58,483 bases of DNA from an uncultured Opitutia bacterium (GTDB taxonomy: Bacteria > Verrucomicrobiota > Verrucomicrobiia > Opitutales > Opitutaceae): NCBI GenBank assembly GCA_903900845.1, contig CAIUOU010000105.1, forward strand, positions 1-58,483, in the 5' to 3' direction. This document shows positions 8,257 to 16,699 of the stretch, piece after piece; within the stretch, counting starts at the first letter, position 1, and each line of letters begins with the position of its first letter. The translations under genes were made by a program, and so were the position numbers. The notes below the pieces were generated by a model. The model was given only the letters and a program-made list of their open reading frames with translations. It was not told the origin of the DNA and did not search any database.

Positions 8257-9117
8257 ATGCGCTTCCACAAGTACCACGCCCTCGGCAACGACTACATCGT
8301 CCTGAACCCGGCCGACTTCCCCGCGTGGGGAGGCGCCCCCACGACCGACCAGATCCGCGTCGTCTGCCACCGCAACTTCGGCGTCGGTTCCGACGGAATC
8401 CTGTGGGGTCCCCTGCCCTCGCGCGAGAGCCAGCACGGTCTGCGCATCTTCAATCCCGACGGATCCGAGGCGGAGAAATCCGGCAACGGCCTGCGCATCT
8501 TCTCGCGGTTCCTCTGGGACCAGAAGCTGGTCCGCGATGCCCGCTTCACCGTGGAAACCCCGGGCGGCCACGTTCGCTCCGAGATCCGCGAGGGCGGCGG
8601 ACTCATCACCGTCGCGATGGGCTCGGTGAGCTTTGACAGCGCGCGCATTCCGGTGAACGTCGTCGGACCGGCCCGCGAGGTTCTCAACGAGAAGGTCGCC
8701 GTGCTCGACCGGGATTTCACCTACTGCGCCGCGACGATCGGTAATCCGCATTGCGTGATCCCGCTGCCCGCGGTTACGCCGGAGCTCGCCCTCCGCTACG
8801 GACCGCACCTGGAGACGCATCCCCTTTTCCCGCGCAAGACCAACGTCCAGTTCCTGCAGGTGATCGACCGGAAGAACATCCGCATCGAGATCTGGGAACG
8901 CGGCGCCGGCTACACGCTCGCCTCAGGTAGCAGCTCGAGCGCCTCCGCCGCCGTCGCCCACCGTCTGGGCCTCGTCGACCGCGATGTCACCGTGCACATG
9001 CCCGGCGGCACCATCGGCATCGAGATCGGCGACGGTTTCTCGATCATGATGACGGGCACCGTGAACAAGGTCGCCGAGGGCTTGATGCACCCCGAGCTCT
9101 TCGCGGTGAAGGTCTGA
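8257..9117 (+). CDS. dapF: Diaminopimelate epimerase homologue with both catalytic Cys replaced
   Basis: At 286 residues it has the length and fold signature of DapF, which interconverts LL- and meso-diaminopimelate for lysine and peptidoglycan. MRFHKYHALGNDYIVL and FGVGSDG match well, as do NPDGSEAEKSGNGLR and WERGAGYTLASGS. However, the two catalytic cysteines (Cys73 and Cys217 in the Haemophilus enzyme) are Ser75 and Ser223 here. A serine pair would be expected to abolish or greatly slow the two-base epimerisation, so the protein may have another substrate or belong to a divergent subfamily. No second epimerase lies in the window. Confidence 0.82.
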   Translation: MRFHKYHALGNDYIVLNPADFPAWGGAPTTDQIRVVCHRNFGVGSDGILWGPLPSRESQHGLRIFNPDGSEAEKSGNGLRIFSRFLWDQKLVRDARFTVETPGGHVRSEIREGGGLITVAMGSVSFDSARIPVNVVGPAREVLNEKVAVLDRDFTYCAATIGNPHCVIPLPAVTPELALRYGPHLETHPLFPRKTNVQFLQVIDRKNIRIEIWERGAGYTLASGSSSSASAAVAHRLGLVDRDVTVHMPGGTIGIEIGDGFSIMMTGTVNKVAEGLMHPELFAVKV

Positions 9118-9301
9118 CGCCGGGCAAGGGCCCGGGCTCCATCAAGGCATCGCCCCGGGGCGAAATAAAACGGGAATCCCTGCGGCGGGATGCGCCGCGC
9201 ACCAGGCTGACCTCCTTCGCGCTGAGGCCCGTCACCGCACAATTCCGAGGCCGGGGACCAAAACGGTTTGCGGGTACCCGCGGAGCAACTACGGTCGTCG
9301 G

Positions 9302-10810
9302 GTGGGATGGTTGGCCGACACGCTGCGCCTCATCTGGGGGCTGATCTATTGGAACCTGCGCAAGACCTGGTTCCGGCTGCGGCGCGGCCGTTCGCCGTGC
9401 CCCTGCCAATCCCCAAGCGACTCCGGGCGCGCGTTGCGCACGGTCTGCGACGCGTCCATGCACTGGAATGAGCCGGCGCGCTTCCGCGCGGTCTGCCCGC
9501 TGCTCGTCCGTACCCCGGCCGGCTTGCGCTGTTCAGTCGACACCGCCGACATCCGCCCGTTTTGGGGCCGCGCGGCGGCGTTCTACGGGGGAGCCGGGCT
9601 CGCGCTCTACCTCACCGCGGCCGTTTCGGTTTTCATCTTCCTCCGCACGATCGGGTATCCGGTGAACATCTTCCATGTCACGCTGCCGCCCTACTGGCAC
9701 CGCGTGACCGAGGTCCGCAGCGGCTATTTTATCAGCCGGTCGCAACAGGCGTTCGCCGAAAGCAAGCCGGCGGAGGCGCTGCTCTATCTCGACAGCGCCT
9801 TCCAGTTCGACCCGCGGAACCACGCGGCGGGCCTGACGCTGGCCAAACATCTCCAGATCGCCCAGCCCTCGCGCTCCGACGCCATCTTCCAGCAATTGAT
9901 GGCGAACCACCCCGACCGGCGCCACCTCATCGCGCAGGACTGGTTTCGCGCCCTGCTGGCCCGCGGCAATCTGGAGCGGGTCGCGGATCTGGCGCTGGCC
10001 GAGCTTCGGGCCGGCTCTCCCGGCGCCCCGGTCTGGATCCGAGCGCTGATTTTCGCGCGCCGTCGGTTACCGCCGCTCGGAGAGACGGCGGCGCGGGAGG
10101 AGTCGGCCCGCACCGAAATGGCGCCCTGGCGACCGGTTCTCGTGGTGGAAAATCTGCTGAGGACCGGCCGGCAGGCCGAGGCCAGAGCGTTGCTCGCCAC
10201 GGACTGGCCGGAAACCCCCGACGAGTTCGAGGCGTTTTACCAATCGTCGGTGCTGACCGAACTGAACGACGGTTTCGCGGCGCTGGATGCATTGGCCCGC
10301 AAACCTGCCGTCACCGACGGCGAAGTGCTGCTTACGGCGCGGCTGGCCGCACTTGCCTCCGCGCAAAAGGAAAGACTCCTGTCCCAGGAAGTGGAACGCG
10401 CCCTCGCTCCGCGGCTGACCCCGGCGACCCTGCCGGTGATCAAGGTCCTCACCGCCAATCTCATCCGGCATCCCGACCGGGATATCTTCCAACGGGTGCT
10501 GGCCAAGGTTGAACGAGAGCGCGTCCCCTTCACCGACCAGACCGCCGCGATCTGGTTCAGCCTGTTCTGCGCGGCGGGCGCCGTGGGCGACGAGGCCGCG
10601 CTGGGCCGGCTTACCGGCTCCATCCGCGAGGCGACCGGCCAGCCCTTCCTGGTGCTCGGGGCGACGGAGGCGTTCTTCCGCGGCGACTCGAACGAAAGGA
10701 GCATCCTGCCATTTCTTCCCGCGCTGCTGCTTCCCCTCGAGGTCACCTACGCGCTGCTCGAGCGCTACATCCCCACCCGTCAGACGGCGCGACCGGGCCG
10801 GGCTCCGTGA
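9302..10810 (+). CDS. Cysteine-rich membrane protein with TPR-like region
   Basis: A 502-residue protein from GTG 9302. The cytoplasmic N-terminus carries five cysteines (C33, C35, C49, C65, C77) around CPCQSPSDSG and RFRAVCPLL, possibly a metal-binding module. A membrane helix follows (about 95-115). The rest is helical and TPR-like (AEALLYLDSAFQFDPRNHAA and later repeats). No enzyme motif is seen. Its stop overlaps the GTG start of the exosortase gene by four bases, so the two are translationally coupled. A role in exosortase-linked surface export is inferred from this position only. The 184 bases upstream hold no gene. Confidence 0.75.
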   Translation: MGWLADTLRLIWGLIYWNLRKTWFRLRRGRSPCPCQSPSDSGRALRTVCDASMHWNEPARFRAVCPLLVRTPAGLRCSVDTADIRPFWGRAAAFYGGAGLALYLTAAVSVFIFLRTIGYPVNIFHVTLPPYWHRVTEVRSGYFISRSQQAFAESKPAEALLYLDSAFQFDPRNHAAGLTLAKHLQIAQPSRSDAIFQQLMANHPDRRHLIAQDWFRALLARGNLERVADLALAELRAGSPGAPVWIRALIFARRRLPPLGETAAREESARTEMAPWRPVLVVENLLRTGRQAEARALLATDWPETPDEFEAFYQSSVLTELNDGFAALDALARKPAVTDGEVLLTARLAALASAQKERLLSQEVERALAPRLTPATLPVIKVLTANLIRHPDRDIFQRVLAKVERERVPFTDQTAAIWFSLFCAAGAVGDEAALGRLTGSIREATGQPFLVLGATEAFFRGDSNERSILPFLPALLLPLEVTYALLERYIPTRQTARPGRAP

Positions 10811-12414
10811 GCGAAACCGTGACAACCGGATTCTGGACAAAACTGCGCGGGCTTCCGCTCCCGACGCTCGCGGTCTTGGTCGCCATCGTCGGCGCGACCG
10901 CCGGAGTCACGTGGCACCTCTGGCCGCATTGGAGCACCAACACGGATCTGTCCCACGGCTATTTCGTGCCGGTGCTTTTCCTCCTGCTGCTGGGTGAGAG
11001 CCGACGCGGCACCCCCCGCACGCTACGCTGGTCAAAATTGAACCATGCCTTCGTCGCGGGCTTGATGCTGGCGGCTCTGGCCGCGACCGCAGTCGCCGGA
11101 CTTTACGCCGTCACGGTGTATTGGTCGCATGCGGCGGTGGGCCTGATGCTGGCCCTGGCCTTCGCCTTGCTGGTGGTCGCGGCCGGAGCCGTTTTCTCGA
11201 GACCGGAGATCGGCTTGGTGCAACTCAACTGGCCGCTACTCGTGGCCGCGGTTCTCTGGCTGCTGGCCGCCCCGTTGCCTCCCGGCACGTATTCCCGGAT
11301 CACGCTCACCCTGCAGCTTTGGGTGAGCGAGTTCGTGCTGAACACGCTGCATCTGCTGGGGATCGCCGCCGCGCGGCGCGGTAACATCATCGACCTGGTC
11401 CATGCCACGGTTGGAGTGGAGGAGGCCTGCAGCGGCATCCGCAGCCTGATCTCCTGCATTTTCGCAGCCCTGTTCTTTTCCGCGACCCTCGTGCGGCGCC
11501 CTTGGGCGAGGGCGCTGATCATCGGCCTGGCTCCCCTGCTGGCCCTCGTGATGAACTTCATCCGGTCGCTGACGCTCACCCTGCTGGCCGGGGCCAAGGT
11601 CGACATTTCCGGTTTCTGGCACGACGCGACCGGCTTCGCGGTCCTTGGCGTCACCGCGCTCATGCTCGGGGGCCTTGCGCTGCTGCTGGAACGGGAACCC
11701 TCGGCGGCGCGGAGACCTCCCGCGACCCCGGCGACGGATGCCCGCCGGAACAGCTCGGTCGCAATCCTGGGCACCGGCATGGCGGCGATCGCGGCGACGC
11801 TCGCGTTCTTCATGTGGAACACGCGGCCCGTGACCGGACCGCGGAATCAACCACCCGACCTGGCGGCGATCCTGCCATCGCCCCCCCCAGGGTGGGTGGC
11901 GAGAACCCCCAGCCTCTTCGCATTCAGCGGCACCCTGCAGACCAATTTCCTAGCGCAACGCGACTACTTGGAGCCGCTGCCGGGAGGTGGCTCACGAGAA
12001 CTCGTGATCTACGCGGCCTACTGGCGTGCCGGGCAGGCGCCGGTCAGCCTCGTGGCCAGCCACACCCCCGATGCCTGCTGGCCGGGAGCCGGTTGGATGC
12101 CGGTTCCGATCCCGGAAACCACCATCCGGCTGACGCTCGCCGACCGCGTTCTACCCCCGGCGGAACAGCGCATTTTCAGCTCCGCGGACCGCCCCTACAA
12201 CGTCTGGTTCTGGCATCTGCATGGAGGCCAGCCGCTCTCGTACCGCGATCCTTACTCGGCGGTGGAGCTCCTGCGCTACGCGTGGCGCTACGGATTCCGC
12301 CGCGACTCGGACCAGTTGTTTGTCCGCATCTCCAGCAACCGCCCCTGGGCTGAGATAGAAAACTCCGTCGTGCTGCGCGAGTTCTTCCAACGGGCGGCCA
12401 GCCTCGGCCTCTGA
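10807..12414 (+). CDS. Exosortase fused to EpsI-type domain
   Basis: A 535-residue multi-span membrane protein. Exosortases cleave C-terminal sorting signals (PEP-CTERM type) on exported proteins in polysaccharide-making bacteria. The catalytic triad is visible: Cys208 in EEACSGIRSL, Arg253 in NFIRSLTL and His272 in FWHDATGF. After about eight helices and a further helix near 315-335, the periplasmic tail has the EpsI (DUF3485) pattern DACWPGAGW. Such fusions are known in several exosortase subfamilies; I cannot assign the subtype. No protein in the window ends in a recognisable sorting signal, so its substrates lie elsewhere. Confidence 0.92.
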   Translation: MSETVTTGFWTKLRGLPLPTLAVLVAIVGATAGVTWHLWPHWSTNTDLSHGYFVPVLFLLLLGESRRGTPRTLRWSKLNHAFVAGLMLAALAATAVAGLYAVTVYWSHAAVGLMLALAFALLVVAAGAVFSRPEIGLVQLNWPLLVAAVLWLLAAPLPPGTYSRITLTLQLWVSEFVLNTLHLLGIAAARRGNIIDLVHATVGVEEACSGIRSLISCIFAALFFSATLVRRPWARALIIGLAPLLALVMNFIRSLTLTLLAGAKVDISGFWHDATGFAVLGVTALMLGGLALLLEREPSAARRPPATPATDARRNSSVAILGTGMAAIAATLAFFMWNTRPVTGPRNQPPDLAAILPSPPPGWVARTPSLFAFSGTLQTNFLAQRDYLEPLPGGGSRELVIYAAYWRAGQAPVSLVASHTPDACWPGAGWMPVPIPETTIRLTLADRVLPPAEQRIFSSADRPYNVWFWHLHGGQPLSYRDPYSAVELLRYAWRYGFRRDSDQLFVRISSNRPWAEIENSVVLREFFQRAASLGL

Positions 12415-12420
12415 CCTGCC

Positions 12421-12513
12421 ATGCCATTCCGTCTGACCCGCATCGAACGCCGCATCCTCGCGGCGCTGGCTCTGATCATCGTGCTGGGCCTGATCGGGCT
12501 GGCGGTGCTCTGA
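12421..12513 (+). CDS. Small membrane ORF after the exosortase
   Basis: ATG 12421, six bases after the exosortase stop, opens a 30-codon frame. It begins MPFRLTRIERRILAAL, continues as a single hydrophobic helix (ALIIVLGLIGLAVL) and ends in TGA. The charged N-terminus suggests the N-terminus stays in the cytoplasm. Position, spacing and composition fit a small accessory membrane protein of the exosortase module. No strong ribosome-binding site is visible; coupling to the preceding stop could serve. It could also be chance. Confidence 0.5.
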   Translation: MPFRLTRIERRILAALALIIVLGLIGLAVL

Positions 12514-12530
12514 AGCCGCGACCGCCCGCC

Positions 12531-14204
12531 TCACCGCGCGGCCGGTGCCAAGCGCTCGTAGGCGCGGGGGCCGGGTGGGACGGGCGCCCGGAAGCGCGCG
12601 CGGATCACCGCCAGGGCCTCCTCCTGGAAGGTGAGCCCGCGCTCGAAGACCGCGCCCTCCCGGCGCAACGTGCCCTGCAGGCGCGCCACGTCGGTTTCAT
12701 GCACACTCCGACCGGACCTTGCGGCTTCCGCCGCGGCGATGCCGGCGGCGTGCCCGAGTATCATGTACTGCGGTTCCATGCGCAGGCTCGAATAGGCGAT
12801 GTGGCTCGCCGAGAAGCACACCGGCACCAGGAGGTTCGCTAACTCGGAGCGGCGCGGGAGAAGCACGCGGAAAGGAATCTGGTAAGGCTGCACCGGCACC
12901 TGGACGTCACCCTCGTTCTCGATAAAGCCGCGGTCGTTCACGAAGCGCTGCACGTTGTGCGAGTCGGAGTTGTAGCTGCCCATCCCGATCACGTCCGGCT
13001 TCTCCCGCTCCGTCTGCAGGTCGCGCTGAGTCGCCACGAAATCACCGACCAGGCGGCGCGCCTCGCGCACGTAGAGCTGGTCAGGCCAGTGCCCGTTGGC
13101 GACGAACTCGTCGCGCGCAAGGCCGTACTCGTTGATCTCGGCCCGCAGGGCGGCGGGAACCCGCGGATCGTTCGCGAGAAAGTAATAGAAACCTTTCTGA
13201 TACTCCTCGTGCTCACGCCAGATCCGCTCCCGCGTGGCGTAGGAGCCGTCAGGATAATCGTAGTTCCGCCCGATGAAGTCGGTTGAGAAACCTCCGCGAT
13301 TGTTGAGGTCGACCTTCCCGTTGGGAATCACGCGCAGCAGGCTCACCTCGTTGAGTTTCATCGGCCGCCCGAGGTGGGCGGTCATGGCGGTCAGATAACG
13401 CGCGAGTAGTTCATAACGCGCCGGGTCGTACCCCCCGGGACGCGGCCAAGGCACACGGTTCTCCGGCACATGGGTGCCGATCACGCGGAAATTGTAGGCT
13501 TGGATGCGCTTGTCGGCCGCCCCCGGCTCACCGCGCGGTTCCGCCGAAACCTCCGGCAGCAGCCGGCCGCCTTCATCGCGCGCAGGAATATCGACCGCGA
13601 ACTGGTGGCTGGGTGTCACCGCGCGGACACCCGCGAGCGACTCGCCGTACTGCGCCGTACTCTCGCGTCCGAAGGTGTACGTGACCCCGGCGTGCGCCAT
13701 CAGGTCGCCCTCGTAGGTCGCGTCGGCGAAAATCCGGCCCGAGATCCGCGTGCCGTTCTCAAGGTGAACGGCGATGATGCGATCCCCTTCACGGGAAACC
13801 CCTCCCTTCTCCTTGAGACGGTGCTGCTCCAGCAGCGTGACTCCCGCCTCCCGCAGCATCTCGCGGAAAACCTGCGCCGCCACCTTGGGTTCCGGCATCC
13901 AGGCGATCTCCTGCAGGTGACGCTCCAAGCCGTAGGCGCGACCCGCACGGAAGTAGAACTCCAGGGCAAGACCACCGATCACCTCCCGCTTGCCGACATC
14001 GGTACCCGAGAGTCCTCCCGCCACCATGCCGCCAACCTGGGCGCGCGGCTCGAGCATCACGACCCGGGCTCCGTGGCGCGCGGCGGCGACGGCAGTCATC
14101 ACGCCGCCGGCGGTCGCGCCGTAGACCACCACATCATAGACGGGCTGGGCCGGGGCGGCGATGGCGCAAACGATCAAGGCGGGGATAAAATTCAGGCGGC
14201 GCAT
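12531..14204 (-). CDS. Secreted FAD-dependent oxidoreductase
   Basis: 557 residues from ATG 14204, which gives a signal peptide (MRRLNFIPALIVCAIAAPAQ). The dinucleotide-binding motif follows at once: VYDVVVYGATAGGVMTAVAA, with GARVVMLEP ending the Rossmann strand. GGMVAGGLSGTD and the C-terminal MILGHAAGIAAAEA match the FAD_oxidored (PF12831) family, often found beside glycan-degradation genes in Verrucomicrobia and Planctomycetes. The reaction is unknown. It converges on the exosortase genes (17 bases apart) and is divergent from the sigma-factor gene, with 266 bases between the starts. Confidence 0.85.
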   Translation of the reverse strand: MRRLNFIPALIVCAIAAPAQPVYDVVVYGATAGGVMTAVAAARHGARVVMLEPRAQVGGMVAGGLSGTDVGKREVIGGLALEFYFRAGRAYGLERHLQEIAWMPEPKVAAQVFREMLREAGVTLLEQHRLKEKGGVSREGDRIIAVHLENGTRISGRIFADATYEGDLMAHAGVTYTFGRESTAQYGESLAGVRAVTPSHQFAVDIPARDEGGRLLPEVSAEPRGEPGAADKRIQAYNFRVIGTHVPENRVPWPRPGGYDPARYELLARYLTAMTAHLGRPMKLNEVSLLRVIPNGKVDLNNRGGFSTDFIGRNYDYPDGSYATRERIWREHEEYQKGFYYFLANDPRVPAALRAEINEYGLARDEFVANGHWPDQLYVREARRLVGDFVATQRDLQTEREKPDVIGMGSYNSDSHNVQRFVNDRGFIENEGDVQVPVQPYQIPFRVLLPRRSELANLLVPVCFSASHIAYSSLRMEPQYMILGHAAGIAAAEAARSGRSVHETDVARLQGTLRREGAVFERGLTFQEEALAVIRARFRAPVPPGPRAYERLAPAAR

Positions 14205-14257
14205 GGAATACACTCGTGGGTTTTTCCAAAGGGTTCGTACCGGGGCACCCGATGACC

Positions 14258-14278
14258 GCCGCCGGCCCGGCCGGCGGC
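14258..14278. promoter_or_regulatory. Inverted repeat in divergent promoter region
   Basis: GCCGCCGG (14258-14265) and CCGGCGGC (14271-14278) are perfect inverted arms around CCCGG. They sit 54 bases upstream of the oxidoreductase start, in the 266-base region shared with the sigma-factor gene. It could be an operator or a leader hairpin, but very GC-rich palindromes also arise by chance in this genome. Confidence 0.3.
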
Positions 14279-14470
14279 AACAGGAAATCCTCGGCGGAAG
14301 ATCGTGGAAGATGACGCTGATGACGGCAGTGAGGCGAGCCGGCCGGGCTCCCGCGAAAAACCTCGCTTTCGACCGCGACCTCCATGCCCTCTGGCGAGCC
14401 TGTTGATGCCAGCCACCCCTCGCTTTCACCTCCACGGCGCGGCCCCCGAACGTCCGCTCCCGCCCGGCGC

Positions 14471-15076
14471 ATGAAACCGGACGAGGGCGGCCTGACCCGC
14501 GAAGCGGCGACGGAACGAGACCAGATTGACGCCCTGCTGCTGACACGCGTGGCCGACGGCGACCGGGAGGCCTTCGCCCAGCTCTACGACCGGTTCTCGG
14601 CCCCGCTTTACGGGGCGGCGATACAGATCCTGCATGATGCCGCGGAGGCGCAGGACGTGGTTCAGGACGCGTTTCTGTCCCTCTGGGAAAAAGCGGCGAC
14701 CTTTGAGTCCTCGCGTGGGAGCGCCTTCTCGTGGGCGGTCACACTCGTGCGTAACCGCGCGATCGACCGGGTGCGTATGCGCCGCCGGCGTTCCGAGTTG
14801 CTCGCCGACTCGGTGCCGGAGGACCTCGGCTATATGGCCGGGCGCCTGCAGGCCGGCGGCGACGAGAGCGCCACGCTCGGGGACGAGGCCCGCGCCGTGC
14901 GTGCGGCGGTCGCCGCGCTGCCACCGGAACAGCAACGCGCCCTGGAACTAGCCTTCTTCGGCGGGCTCACGCAGGAAGAGATCGCCCGTAAGCTCCGTGA
15001 ACCCCTCGGCACCGTGAAGGCGCGCATCCGCCGCGGCCTGATGCGGCTGCGCGACTCACTCGCCGACCGCCTATGA
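14471..15076 (+). CDS. ECF-family RNA polymerase sigma factor
   Basis: 201 residues from ATG 14471. Region 2 is clear (FAQLYDRFSAPLYGAAIQIL, DAEDVVQD-like AEAQDVVQDAFLSLWEKA, FSWAVTLVRNRAIDRVRMRR). Region 4 is also clear (LPPEQQRALELAFFGGLTQE, GTVKARIRRGLMRLRDSL). This is the sigma-70 group 4 layout of the RpoE/SigK type, redirecting RNA polymerase to stress or envelope genes. Its last four bases overlap the next start, the usual arrangement with an anti-sigma factor. The divergent oxidoreductase could be a target, but no promoter match was made. Confidence 0.93.
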   Translation: MKPDEGGLTREAATERDQIDALLLTRVADGDREAFAQLYDRFSAPLYGAAIQILHDAAEAQDVVQDAFLSLWEKAATFESSRGSAFSWAVTLVRNRAIDRVRMRRRRSELLADSVPEDLGYMAGRLQAGGDESATLGDEARAVRAAVAALPPEQQRALELAFFGGLTQEEIARKLREPLGTVKARIRRGLMRLRDSLADRL

Positions 15077-15333
15077 TCGACGAGCGGGGAGAGGAAATGG
15101 CCTGCCTGCGGGTGCTCGGGCTGCTCGACGAGCAAGCCACGGGTGAATTCGTACGCCTCGCCCCGCCGGGATCCCCGATGGAGAATCTGGTCCGCGACCT
15201 GTCGGAGGTGGCCGCCTCGCTGGCATTCGTCGCCGCCGCGCCTCCGCCGCCCGATCTGCGTCACCGCGTGCTCTCGGCCGCCGGCTTGGTCCCGCGTCCG
15301 GCGCGGAAGCCACCCGCAGGTCCGGGGAGCTGA
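15073..15333 (+). CDS. Short putative anti-sigma-like partner
   Basis: 86 residues, with ATG overlapping the sigma-factor stop (ATGA). The text MACLRVLGLLDEQATGEF and VRDLSEVAASLAFVAAAPPP resembles the N-terminal sigma-binding segment of RskA/ChrR-like anti-sigma factors. It ends in LRHRVLSAAG, where those proteins normally continue to a membrane helix and outer domain. No transmembrane segment and no zinc HxxxCxxC motif is present. It may be a minimal soluble anti-sigma factor or a truncated one. The anti-sigma assignment depends mainly on position. Confidence 0.6.
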   Translation: MIDERGEEMACLRVLGLLDEQATGEFVRLAPPGSPMENLVRDLSEVAASLAFVAAAPPPPDLRHRVLSAAGLVPRPARKPPAGPGS

Positions 15334-15352
15334 CGGCCCGGGACGCTTCCGC

Positions 15353-16699
15353 TTAACCGTCGACCGGCACGCCTTCGGCCCGCAGCCGCTGGAGCTTGTA
15401 GGTTAGCGCGCGCCGGCTGATGGCGAGCTCCCGGGCAGTCTCCGTGCGGTTGAAGTTGTTCTTACGCAAAGCGCGCAGGATGGCCTCGCGTTCGATCTCG
15501 GCCAGACGTTGGCCGTCAGCGGGCTCGACCCCTTCGACCGGCACCACCGGCGGCTCCATGAGCCGCGCCGGCAGATGCTCCGGCAACACGATCTCACCCC
15601 GTGACAGGAGCGCGGCGCGCTCCATCGCGTTGCGCAGCTCCCGCACGTTGCCGGGCCACCGGTAGCGGCCCAGGGCAGCGGAAACCGAGGCGGAAAACCG
15701 CGGACGAAGGCGGGAGCTGATGCCGATGAAGTGTGCGGCGAGCGGGACGATGTCCTCCGGTCGTTCGCGCAGCGGCGGCATCACGACCTCGATCACATTG
15801 AGCCGGTAGAAAAGATCCTCGCGAAACAGCCCCTGGGTGATCCGGTCCTCCAGATCCTGCCGCGACGAGGCGAGGAGCCGAAAGTTCGCGGGAAGGTCAC
15901 GCGCCGAGCCGACACGGCGGAACACTCCGTCGTTGATCACCCGCAAGAGCTTCGCCTGCAGGGAAGCCGGCAGATCAGCCACCTCGTCGAGGAGCAACGT
16001 GCCTCCCGCGGCCTCCTCAAACCGTCCCGCCCGCGGTGTACCGGCGGTCTTGTCCCGCCCGAACAACTCGGCCTCCAGCGCCGCCTCATTTTCCGCCAGG
16101 CAGCCGGTCCTCACCATCGGACGATCCGCCCGGCGACTCCAACGATGGATCAAATCCGCCACCACTTCCTTCCCCACCCCGCTCTCGCCGGTGATCAGCA
16201 CGCGGGACTCCGACGGCGCGATCGCGGCCACATCGCGGAAGACCGACCGCGTGAGGGGGCTTTGCGCGATCACCCCATCCGGCAGCATCAACGGCTCCTC
16301 ACCTGGCCCGGCGGCCCGCTCCGGCCCCAGCGCCCGGCGCACCGAATTCATCAGCTCGTCCAGGTCGATCGGCTTGGCCAGGTAGTTGACCGCACCGTCC
16401 CGCATGGCGGCCACCGCGGAGCGGATGTCAGCGAAGGCGGTGACGAGCAGCACCGGCAGGCCCGGGTGCCGCTCGCGCACGCGTCGCAGCGTCTCGATGC
16501 CGGACATCCCGGGCATGCGCACGTCGCTGATGATCAGGCCGAAATCGCCCTCTTCCATTCGCGCGAGCGCGGCCGTGCCGGAATCCGCGGACTGCGTGCG
16601 GAAGCCCTGCGCGCGGAGAAAGGTCTCCAGCAGGCTCCGCTGGCCGGCGTCGTCATCGACCACCAGGATGCGCGCGCCTACGCCGGCGTCAGGCTTCAT
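15353..16699 (-). CDS. NtrC-family response regulator without GAFTGA loop
   Basis: 448 residues. A receiver domain (RILVVDDDAGQRSLL, phosphoacceptor in IISDVRMPGMSG, lysine in NYLAKPIDL) is joined to a sigma-54-type AAA+ domain with Walker A GESGVGKE, Walker B GGTLLLDEV and LFREDLFYRLNV. A Fis-like helix-turn-helix follows (NRTETARELAISRRALTYKL). Where activators carry GAFTGA after ELFG, this protein reads ELFGRDKTAGTPRAGRFEEA, so the loop that touches sigma-54 is missing. It may therefore regulate without sigma-54. Its start overlaps the kinase gene by 11 bases. Confidence 0.9.
   Translation of the reverse strand: MKPDAGVGARILVVDDDAGQRSLLETFLRAQGFRTQSADSGTAALARMEEGDFGLIISDVRMPGMSGIETLRRVRERHPGLPVLLVTAFADIRSAVAAMRDGAVNYLAKPIDLDELMNSVRRALGPERAAGPGEEPLMLPDGVIAQSPLTRSVFRDVAAIAPSESRVLITGESGVGKEVVADLIHRWSRRADRPMVRTGCLAENEAALEAELFGRDKTAGTPRAGRFEEAAGGTLLLDEVADLPASLQAKLLRVINDGVFRRVGSARDLPANFRLLASSRQDLEDRITQGLFREDLFYRLNVIEVVMPPLRERPEDIVPLAAHFIGISSRLRPRFSASVSAALGRYRWPGNVRELRNAMERAALLSRGEIVLPEHLPARLMEPPVVPVEGVEPADGQRLAEIEREAILRALRKNNFNRTETARELAISRRALTYKLQRLRAEGVPVDG

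Noticed and set aside
9150-9163. Palindrome TCGCCCCGGGGCGA after dapF as a terminator
   Set aside because: It is followed by AATAAAA rather than a T-run, and GC-rich palindromes of this size are frequent here.
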